Position numbers and translations under genes: made by a program
Source of the DNA: Diplocarpon mali
Taxonomy: Eukaryota; Ascomycota; Leotiomycetes; Helotiales; Drepanopezizaceae
Assembly: GCA_024741835.1 (NCBI GenBank)
Contig: JAENRP010000377.1
Span: forward strand, 3,691 to 39,263
DNA: 35,573 nt
Direction of reading: 5' to 3'
Shown here: in pieces, positions 22,161-30,665 of the stretch
Position numbering within the stretch: the first letter of the stretch is position 1
How the letters are laid out: each line of letters starts with the position of its first letter
The notes under the pieces: model-generated
Database searches by the model: none
The model's input: only the letters and a program-made list of their open reading frames with translations
Told to the model about the DNA's origin: nothing

Positions 22161-22781
22161 TCACAGTGGATCTGTTGTTCTGAATCAGGTGTTTGATGAT
22201 ATTACAGGTAGGTAGGTCAAAAAGAGAACAGGAGGGAAAGGGAGAAATATATATCGAGAATGTACTGAGGTTAAGGTACTTTAAATACCTAGGTATAATA
22301 TGTATACATATATCCCTGCTATAATAGGGTGGCCATTTTATTCCTTAAATGCACGCTTGGCATACATCCATTTCAACTTCTCCTCTCCCACGGCCCGACG
22401 CCGGTCACAAGGTGATGACTTTGCATTTTATCCGAATCCAATAATATCTTCTTAATTGTTTCGCACTCATTTTACGTCACGATTAGTCTCAGCAATTATG
22501 TCCGTCTGCTTCACCATAGTCAAGCTCGGATAACGTGACTTTCCCGACGATTCACGACTCTCACCACGGACCCGCCAAGAAGCGATGCGGACGCCCGATA
22601 ACATGACACGGTAGAGAAAGCATCGCCAGCAGCCATGAAAATGAACTGAACTCCCACAACCGACATCTTACCAGACAACTTCCGCTTCTGTACATGTTTC
22701 TACAGCGACTGCAACTGGCCAGTTCCTTCGTCGGCCTCAGGATCCCCTCTCGTTCTCGCCATCGCAGATTTGATATCGACG
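22161..22781. other. Upstream region of the AAA+ gene
   Basis: AT-rich microsatellite-like sequence (22200-22320) is followed by a more complex region leading to the AAA+ gene. An in-frame open stretch with ATG at 22694 is an alternative upstream frame but ends in TGA before the first donor site. No gene is assigned. Confidence 0.4.
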
Positions 22782-24940
22782 ATGAAGACAACGACACTGG
22801 TTCAGCCTCACCGGCTCTATCGATGTGCTGCCCTGTGTCGCATCCTGACGCGCCGTTGGACAAAACCGCCTGTCCTTGGAAGAATCGGAATCGCCACGAG
22901 CCACCCGGGAGATGGCGGTGATGCCGGAGAGTTACGTAAGTTGACAAGCTTTTGCAAGTTGAGTTGTGTTATGTTATCAAGGTACCAACTATGCTTGGTA
23001 TCGCAAGGCCAAATATCACGCACGTGTCGAATCTATCCACCGCAGGATCCAGAATTGGCGACATGTGTAGAACAGAAACAGAACGGTCTGATCTGGTCTG
23101 GCCCGGCCTTGAGCTGCACTTCCTCACCGCTGCTGTATGGCTGGAGTGAGGCTGCAGAACCCTGGTGCATCGCTGGTGGCGAGAGTCACGTGCAAGTCAT
23201 GTTATGAGTTTGCTGCCAGAGCAAGTGCAAGCATGTGCACGTGTTAGGGAATGGATATCTGCTGACAACGCTCAAGGTGCTCCCGCTGGCTCGAAACCCT
23301 CCCCGCGACCATGCACGTACCAATCAGGCCCATGGAATAACTCCTACGATGATGCCCCATTATCCCAAAAGATGATGGAGGCTGCAGCCACCGCCTTCGC
23401 GAGCATTGTCGTCTTGGGGACAGGCTTTGGTGTGGGCGGGTATATCTACCACAGATTCTACAAATGGCTCGTTCTCCGCAAGATGGAAGGCGCCTTTCAG
23501 CCGGGGGATCCAGTGCTAGATCTCGCAGCTATAGGGAAACAGGTCCCGAACTCGATTACTTCTCCGCCGCCAAGTCGGGAAACGGACGAGCACTGGATCT
23601 TGCGGGATGAGCAGGCAAAGATCGATGCCATTGTCAACGGAAGTGACAGAGGGCACTACCATCTCCTGATCGGAGAGAAGGGCACGGGGAAATCGAGCAT
23701 GTTGCTGGACGCCATGCATAAGATTGACGGCGAGGGATGCAGCATGTTCGAAGCCCATGCCAACATGGAGATCTTCCGCATACGGCTCGGCAAGGCTCTA
23801 GATTTCGAGTTCCACGAAGACTATATCGGATCGTATTTCTCGGAACGCGGTCCGCGAGAGAGTACGGCATTGCTTGATATCGAGCGAGCTTTCAACAAAT
23901 TAGAGAAAGTGGCTCTGAAGCGGCGCAAAACCTTCGGCAAACCACTCATCCTTATCATCAACGCGGTGCATCTTCTGCGCGACAACGAGGATGGGCGTGA
24001 TCTGCTGGAGCTCCTGCAACAACGAGCCGAGCAATGGGCAGCTAGCAACCTCGTAACCATCGTCTTCAACAGCGACGACTACTGGGTCTACGAGCGGCTG
24101 AAGCAACTCGCTACCCGTATGGAAGTCACCTCCATAACTGACCTTCCCAAGAACCAAGCTATCTCTGCCTTGTGTAAATACAGATGCAAGTACTTTAGCG
24201 AGAAGCCAGACAAGACCGTCCTAGAAGAAGTATATGACCGCGTTGGTGGACGCTTGACCTTCCTCAATCGAGTCGCGAAGTCGAAGGACATGCTGGAGAC
24301 ATGCGATGCCATTATCGACACCGAGAAACGGTGGTTTCTGAACCAATGCTGGATCCTGGGTATGGAGATGGACGACGACGTGATGGACCAGCAGAAATAC
24401 GCCGTAGGACCCTTCCCCCTCACGTCTGCTCCCCCAGGAGGAAAATATATGCGCTAACACCCCCCTTAGTCCGCAGCAATGGTCTTAGCACAATCCCTCG
24501 TGGCAGCCGAGAAATCGCAATCCTCGCCCTACTCCCCCTCGGACGGCTCGCACCTGACCCCGCAGATCCCGCTGCACAAAGCGCGGCAGATTATGACGCG
24601 GGCTGACTTCATCAAGGATTACGACCATTTCAACCTCTTCACTATCACGTCGCAGGCGTACGTGCGTGCGGATAGCGTGCCGATGCAGCGCGCGTTCCGG
24701 GAAATCTGCGAGGAGGAGGGCTTCGACGAGCACCTCGCCAAGACTCTGCAGCGCATCTCGGATATCGAGAGTCTGGGTCGCACGCGGGAGCTGGTCGCCA
24801 AGGATTTGGTACTGGGTGGGAAGTACAGGATGCTGCTGAAGGATGGGGAGAAGAGGGGGGAGAAAGTTACCGAGGTTGTGCTGGACATGCCGCCGGAGGA
24901 GGGAGAAGGGGGAGAGGGACGGGGGAATGGCGATAGCTGA
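22782..24940 (+). CDS. Mitochondrial-type fungal AAA+ ATPase with C-terminal winged helix
   Basis: Proposed exons are 22782-22935, 23277-24403 and 24470-24940 (583 aa). The last intron (24404-24469, GTAGGA ... GCTAAC ... TTAG) is phase 0 and firm. The first intron starts at GTAAGT (22936); its acceptor is uncertain, either CTCAAG at 23276 after CTGAC or CCAG at 23219, both in phase. The N-terminus is Arg-rich without acidic residues (RLYRCAALCRILTRRW), like a mitochondrial presequence. A hydrophobic helix follows (ATAFASIVVLGTGFGVGGYIY). Walker A is GEKGTGKSS near 23670-23697. The Walker B position reads LILIINAVHLL, with Asn in place of the usual Asp-Glu. A sensor-1-like VFNSDD follows. Exon 3 carries the helical winged-helix-type domain. 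This architecture matches fungal AAA proteins of unknown substrate, probably inner-membrane anchored. Confidence 0.8.
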
Positions 24941-25344
24941 TACTATGTGCGGCGGAAGCGGCCCTCGATACGAGGTTTACATATATGTGTAAGATGGGTC
25001 TCCTTTTCTTGTTCTCTTTTTGTATCTTATGTAGGATGAGGTGTATGCTAGACAAGATGAGATGGACGAAAATGTAGACTTCCAATTTCTATGGGCATTT
25101 CGGGCCCTGGAATCAAGGCTCTCTCATATATTAGCCTACCAATCAAGAGAATCCGAGGATGTCACTCCCTATCGTGAGTTACCCCTTACCCACCTCATGA
25201 ATACCTAGGTACTACGCCCACATCGATTCCGCGCTGAGCCCTGAAGCCTCATTTGAGAGGATTACGCAGCGGAGGGTCCAAGCTCTTCCTTCCTCCTTTC
25301 CGCAGTGTCCGTTCTGTTTCTATTTTCCTTCCTGCGTCAGAAAT
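24941..25344. other. 3' flank, no gene seen
   Basis: Downstream region of the AAA+ gene up to the first transposon end. No supported features. Confidence 0.4.
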
Positions 25345-25624
25345 TACTTCGTATAGGGCGTAATAATCTGAGGTTCCCTGTCTATGCATACTAGATTCTT
25401 GGCAATGCTGCTTTTATTAAATTCCTTAGTATTTTATATAGCCACCTTTTGCGTCAATCACTGCTTTATATCTATTTGGCATTTCCCTAATCAAATATCT
25501 AATTATCTCAACTGTTATTGATTCCTAAGCTTTAAGTACCCCCTATCGAAACCCTTGCACAAAAGAAAGTTCTAGTATAGCGCATAGACAGAAAACCTCA
25601 GATTATTTCGCCATGGACTAAGTA
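25345..25624 (-). mobile_element. 280-bp internally deleted Tc1/mariner derivative
   Basis: The left end (TACTTCGTATAGGG...) is the reverse complement of the right end of the full element at 26238-27526, and the match continues for about 200 bp through the transposase C-terminal region. The right end (...CCATGGACTAAGTA) is the inverse of the full element's left end. The middle is missing. Both ends carry TA. It is therefore a MITE-like deletion copy lying in opposite orientation to the full element. Confidence 0.8.
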
Positions 25625-26237
25625 CAACCCGTACCAGCGAGACGTCTCACCCCTGTTCTTTCCACAATTTTGTCCCCCACATTTCTTCTCATAAACCACA
25701 AACCAATCCGATCCGATGCAAAGCCAAATTCACTTTCTGAAGACTCAAGTCTCGATTTGAGGATCATGAAATTAGGTCGGCTATGAAAAAACTCTATGCT
25801 TTGAGCTTCCAACGCAACGGCGGGCTAGAGCTGCATATCAGTCATCCTTCGTCGTCCAGCATGCTGGGCTTGGCATCCTGCAGCCTGGTATACTTGATCT
25901 GGAAAATCTTGGCGAGTTTGAAAATGATGTTTCCTCTGCTAGTTCCGAGAGTTCCATGCCCCGGAAGCCTTGGCATAAGCAACTCACTCTTGAATAGATG
26001 AGAAAGGTGTTATATTTAAGGGTTTTCTTTACCTTGAACCCCCCATGATAGTTGGGTAGCTCCATATGAGCCTTGCAGTTGTCTCGTGTGGCTCGAGGAT
26101 GACCTGGAAGAAAAGTGTGATAGATATACTAATATGGCGTCTCAGGCTTCCTACTTCCTTTGCAAATCTGGCACCGTATTTGCTGGCTACAATATTGGGA
26201 ATGGGAACCTCGTTAGCAGGGAGTAGTACCTCATAGA
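25625..26237 (-). pseudogene. Gene fragment trapped between two mariner copies
   Basis: The minus strand reads like protein from near 26230: YEVLLPANEVPIPNIVASKYG, then RFAKEVGSLRRHISIS and ETTARLIWSYPTIMGGS. After a possible 44-50 nt intron starting GTAAAG it continues as SELLMPRLPGHGTLGTSRG, then FKLAKIFQIKYTRLQDAKPS, and stops. A further piece (IEFFHSRPNFMILKSRLES) follows in another frame. No start codon and no recognised domain are present. The fragment ends abruptly at both transposon borders, so it is a truncated gene. Confidence 0.4.
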
Positions 26238-27526
26238 TACTTAGTCCATGGCGAAATAATTTGAGGTTTTCTGTCTGTGCGCCATACTAGAACCTTCTAT
26301 TGTGCAAAGGTTTCGATAAAGGGTACTGCTAATAAATAAAGGATGCTGATTTGCCGCTTTTATAGTATATTCTTTAAGAAATCAATATGAATTCGATATC
26401 TCAAGTACTAGTCCCTAAAATACTACGAAAACAAACGTCTTGAGACGATCGATTAAAATATGAGACTTTATATTATAATGCTAGTTTTACTTAAGATTAG
26501 ATTACCTTATAGTTAAATCTAACTATTGGTTAAGTTTAATACGCTCTTTCATATCGACTTACTCCTTAAAAGAAACGCTATTGCGGTCGAAAAGTCTTAT
26601 TAAATACGCCTTAATGCAAACGTCTTATTAAATGGGTTATATCTTTAAGAATAGCTCGACGTACTCGATAGGCCGATATTCCTACGATTTTGAATTTTGA
26701 TTGTAGAGAATATGCAATTCGAATAGCATTTAAAAAAGAGGGGTATATTCGATATATTATACGACGAAAGCCTCCTCTTATATATACAAATAAGATACAG
26801 CGACTTCAATAGGCTATTAAGTATAAAGATTGGACAGAAGAATAATAGTTTATAGTCTATTAAAGTGATAAGACTTAGGTTCAGCTAGGAAAACATATAA
26901 AAGATTAGATTACTCAAAAGATAGGAGATAATAAGCTATATAATTCAGATTGTATAGAAGATCGATACTAAAGGAAGATTGGATAGATGTTTTAAGGTAT
27001 AATATCAAGGAAGTACGGCCGATATAAGGGGTTATTTTAGGAAAAGGATTAAGAGACGATTAATAAAGGTTCTTACTCTAGAATCATTATCCCTTTAATT
27101 CAAGAGCTTCTTTCAAAGTACCCAAAGCTCAAATTTCAATAAGATAACGCAAAAGGGCACGCTTCTAAGTATACGCAATCAGTATTTAAAGCAATTAGGA
27201 TTACTCCTATATCCTAGCCACCTTATTCCCTTAATTTAAATCCAATTAAGACTATATAGGATTATATAAAGGATTATATAGAGGAGAAATACCCTAATAT
27301 TTATAGCTCTTATAATAGACTACGAATAGCAGTACTTAAAACTTAAGAATCAATAACAGTTGAGATAATTAGAGATTTGATTAAGGAAATGCCGAATAGA
27401 TATAAAGCAGTGATTAACGCAGAAGGTGGCTATACAAAATACTAAGGAATTTAATAAAAGCAGCATTGCCAAGAATCTAATATGCATAGATAGGAAACCT
27501 CAAATTATTACACCTTATACGAAGTA
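26238..27526 (+). mobile_element. Full-length, RIP-inactivated Tc1/mariner transposon (1289 bp)
   Basis: Imperfect terminal inverted repeats start TACTT(A/C)GT and share AATAATTTGAGGTTT about 18 bp in; both ends carry TA. A plus-strand transposase frame can be followed through many stops. The first catalytic Asp is in SDKT-stop-VQLG (GAT at 26867). The second is in FQ-stop-DNAKGH (GAT at 27143). The third position lies 35 codons later in NPIK (AAG at 27248), where Tc1 enzymes have NPIE. GAG-to-AAG, TGG-to-TAG and GAT-to-AAT changes are all G-to-A on this strand, as RIP produces. The element cannot make active transposase. Confidence 0.9.
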
Positions 27527-27539
27527 AGTTGTGAATAAC

Positions 27540-27835
27540 TGTTAGAAATATATAAGGTACGGAGATTACCGCACGGAACGGAGACTAAGGCTTAGTAAGC
27601 CTACCTTGTACTTGGTACATGCCCGAAATAATGTACAAGTGCTGTCTGTGCGTAACTCTACCGGTTTCCATTAACAGGGCTCATATACAGGGGGTACAGC
27701 CAATGATTTATCTATAACGATTCGCCAAGTATCTAGTATGCACGGCCTAGAATTGTATATTATTTACCCATGGTACGAAGTATATATACTACTTCAGCTC
27801 TCTAGAACTAGAATCTACACCTTCTGATTCTATCA
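27540..27835. mobile_element. Solo LTR (copia-like) interrupted by a MITE
   Basis: Starts TGTTAGAAATATATAAGG, ends GATTCTATCA, and is flanked by perfect 5-bp duplications ATAAC (27535-27539 and 27836-27840). Without the MITE it is about 124 bp and aligns to the solo LTR at 13430-13535, with about 19 extra bases after GGAGATTA. It begins 14 bp after the right end of the mariner element. Confidence 0.85.
27609..27782. mobile_element. 174-bp MITE inserted in the LTR
   Basis: Terminal inverted repeats begin TACTTGGTACATG and, at the other end, TACTTCGTACCATGGG (reverse complement), with AATAATGTACAA or a close variant inside. It splits the LTR sequence ACCTTG-TA-TATATACT exactly at a TA that is intact in the related LTR at 13430-13535, so the TA target duplication is directly visible. 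Confidence 0.9.
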
Positions 27836-28024
27836 ATAACCAGGATGAAGTGCGCTGCGCACAGGCATGCTTATCATTGTAGTTGAGAAAACGCCATAAA
27901 CGACAAGCGCATTCTAAGAGACTATAGGATAGATTCTAGCTCTAACGGATCCCTTGCCAGTGCTAGAAGGGTGCTGTTACTATCAGGTGGAATTGCCAGT
28001 CCCAGTAAAGTAACTTTAACATAA

Positions 28025-28198
28025 TACTTAGTACATGCCTGAAATAATGTACAAGTGCTGTCTGTGCGTAATTCTACCGGTTTCCATTAACAGGGCTCAT
28101 ATACAGGGGGTACAGCCAATGATTTATCTATAACGATTCGCCAAGTATCTAGTGTGCACGGCCTAGAATTGTACATTATTTACCCCTGATACTAAGTA
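28025..28198. mobile_element. Second copy of the 174-bp MITE
   Basis: Same length and orientation as the copy at 27609-27782, with about eight differences. Ends are TACTTAGTACATG and ACTAAGTA with near-symmetric inverted repeats (AAATAATGTACAA). It has no coding capacity. It is presumably mobilised by a Tc1/mariner transposase, since its TIR start matches the full element's TACTTAGT. Confidence 0.9.
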
Positions 28199-28235
28199 TA
28201 ATATCTGTGCCTGGTCTAGGTTATCGTATACCAGG

Positions 28236-29340
28236 CTATTGGGCGAGGAAAATAGCTAACGGACAATGACGAAACATTGACAACTGCTTTTGGAACACAA
28301 TACTCGAAGCTATAGATGATACTATATATTTCACATATGCGATCAGGAGACTCCATGTCAGATCTGGCACCATCTCATTCCTGCCGTTAGCCTGTAAAGG
28401 CTGAAGCGAAGCGATGATATCCCCAGTGCAGTTTTCTCTGAATCCAATAGCCTCGTTAAAGGTAGGTTTTCTCCCAGGAGGCAAGTCTATGTTTCTGATG
28501 ACCTCGAAGCGGGAATAAATGTGCAATAACTTCCACTGGAAGTGTAATGAAAATTAAAGGGGATTGTCCAAGTTCAAATTTCGCCTAATTCTACGTCAAC
28601 CGAAGAAAGGTTTTTTGTTTCGTTTGGAATGATCAAGTATTAATTAAGGATATTCAGACGGCTGACTAAAAGGTAAGTTAAGCCATTGTTATCACATACC
28701 CTTGACATGAAGTCGCCAAATAGAAACTCACTGTAAAGCTGTCGTTATACCAGGACCTACCCCAGTAGAAGATCAATCCGAGAAGCAGTGAGACCAACAA
28801 CTACTCTGCAAAATGTAGCCTCTACACACCCCTCGCAAGCCCAGTAGAGTAATCCACAAGTGTTAAGACTTGGCTTCCGGAGTGATTGCGATGAGCCTGC
28901 TGCGACTGCTACAGGCTTCAATAAAAAAGGGAACAAATTCTCAGTTCATTCCTTGATATATACATGATCAATTAGAAATTACTTGTAATCACAATAGTAG
29001 CTCTATGGAAGTAACATTTATTCGCCTGAAGTCCATGTTCTTCATAGCTGGCCAACGGAATTCTCTACACTTCAACCAAAATCGGGCTGACGGCGCCTTG
29101 GAAAAAAATTCATCTGAGCCGTCCTTGGCGTTAGGTCGATCGAGCTCTCTCAATTCGTATCTACTTCGGCAGGGCGCTAAGAACATGGGCCAATCAGACT
29201 CTCCCCGGGATCCATCTCGCGATTGAACAATTCCGCTACTCTGTCAGAGACATATGCTGGTATATTCTGCACCCCTCGTGTAAATATTTTGACTATATTT
29301 GCCAGATTTCAAGTGATCATAGTGAGTTTCCATGCCAGCT
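28236..29340 (-). pseudogene. Decayed coding fragments, minus strand
   Basis: Upstream pieces near 29330-29190 (AYVSDRVAELFNREMDPGES) lead by frameshift into 29186-28989 (starting MFLAPCRSRYELREL; later SARFWLKCREFRWPAMKN). A later piece at 28526-28236 reads YSRFEVIRNIDLPPGRKP, then RNEMVPDLTWSLLIAYVKYI and stops. They share a strand and read like protein but are not joined by visible introns. No domain is recognised. Probably one gene broken after nearby transposon insertion. Confidence 0.3.
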
Positions 29341-29447
29341 GCTATGTAAATATTTGTTTTGATCCTCGAGGCTAGGGTTTCAAGATCGCCTCAAGATCTA
29401 AGCTTTGCTTAAACATGGTAAAAAAGAGAAATCCAATCTAAACTCAG

Positions 29448-29487
29448 ATTTATCAATCCATGAGATAATTTATCAATCCATGAGATA
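29448..29487. repeat. Perfect 20-bp tandem duplication
   Basis: The 20-mer ATTTATCAATCCATGAGATA occurs twice back to back without mismatch. Confidence 0.95.
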
Positions 29488-29633
29488 TACTCTAAATCTG
29501 AAAGAGCATTGTCGTGAGTTCTTTTGATGTATATTTGCTTAGGCAACGAAGTGAGAGAGACAATATTCTTACTATCACGTGCTGATCAGAAGGTCAGATC
29601 AGATGATGCGATGTAACTCGGAGATCCAAGGGC

Positions 29634-30167
29634 GTGCATGACCCCGAAAACAACAACAGTCCAAACCTGAGCTTCTTATCGTTGGACCCTCCGATCAGCC
29701 CAGAAGTGAGACCGAAGTCCGTGTACTATCATCACAGCAACCCCACCTCCGTCTCCTCGCTTAAGGATGTGGAAAAGGGGGGTAACAACAAAGGCTCCAG
29801 GCCGGACGTTCTTTTGGAGCGCAAAAGTGAGCCATCCCCAAGCCCCCTCCTCCCACAAGATATTATTCCATGAATTGCAAGCTTACTTAGATAGCAGCCA
29901 AGGAAGGAACCCGGTGCAACAGTACCGGACCAGAAGAAAACTAATAGTGAAGCGAATGCGCAGTTCTGCAAGCCTGCGAGGGACGTGGTGGAAGACAGCA
30001 AGGAGAAACAGGGGCGGGAAAAGACGATTTTGGAACAAGATGAAGAGCTAAGGCTGAAGTTGGAGGGCATTTCAGGCGGGGGAGGAGCTGCGGGCGTGGA
30101 GTATGAAGGGGGCAAGGCGGTGGGTTTGAAGAGGGGAGTGAAGGAGAATATTTTTCGCGTCATCTGA
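29634..30167 (+). CDS. Possible two-exon gene, N-terminus unresolved
   Basis: A first open segment (PENNNSPNLSFLSLDPPISP ... LLERK) runs to a GTGAGC donor at 29827. A second (DQKKTNSEANAQFCKPARDV ... EKTILEQDEELRLKLEG ... KENIFRVI-stop) is open to TGA at 30167. Joining 29826 to 29923 across a 96-nt intron ending ACAG keeps the frame, although the branch site (CTTAC) is weak. No ATG precedes the first segment in frame; an upstream exon may exist. The product would be hydrophilic, with a charged coiled-coil-like middle and a Gly-rich patch. An antisense frame of 143 aa (30163-29732) covers the same DNA and cannot be fully excluded. Confidence 0.35.
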
Positions 30168-30279
30168 AATTGATATGGGCAATGGGCATGAGAAATCGGG
30201 GTTTGAGGAAAATCAGAGACTGATGGACCCAGTCCGTACTCTTATGCGCGCTGAGAACGTTCAGAGATGGCATGTCTAT

Positions 30280-30305
30280 CACGTGACTAATCACGTACTA
30301 CGTCA
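30280..30305. promoter_or_regulatory. Cluster of ACGT-core motifs upstream of the AT-hook gene
   Basis: Within 26 bp lie a CACGTG E-box, a CACGTA and an ACGTCA CRE-like half site, about 360 bp before the ATG at 30666. bHLH and bZIP factors bind such cores. A regulatory role is inferred from clustering only. Confidence 0.3.
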
Positions 30306-30665
30306 TACAAGTCGCGTCCTGACTACTCTAGCTTCGTTAAGTGGGTCGAAAAACAAACGCGTTTTCAAAAATCTCTCAACCTCACTCTATGACCCATTGA
30401 TTACGAATTTCATCAATCGAATTTCTAGAGTCCCAAACTTCAATTCAGACATCTCTGTTCGGCTATCACAACTTCACTGACAATCGGTTTCTTGTGCACG
30501 TACAAACTAGGTCTGTTAGTATATGCTCCCCAGCCACTTGCGCGGGAACAATCCTTGGTCAACTCCTGTTAAATCGCGCAATCTTCTGCTCTTAATCACC
30601 ACCATCTGCTTTTCGGACTTTCAACGCAAGAGACTAATAACGCGCAACAGCCTTCTGCCATTAAC

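Noticed and set aside
22694..22921. Alternative N-terminal exon of the AAA+ gene starting MFLQRLQ
   Set aside because: Its frame stops at TGA (22919-22921) before the GTAAGT donor, whereas the frame starting at 22782 reaches the donor and has a presequence-like composition.
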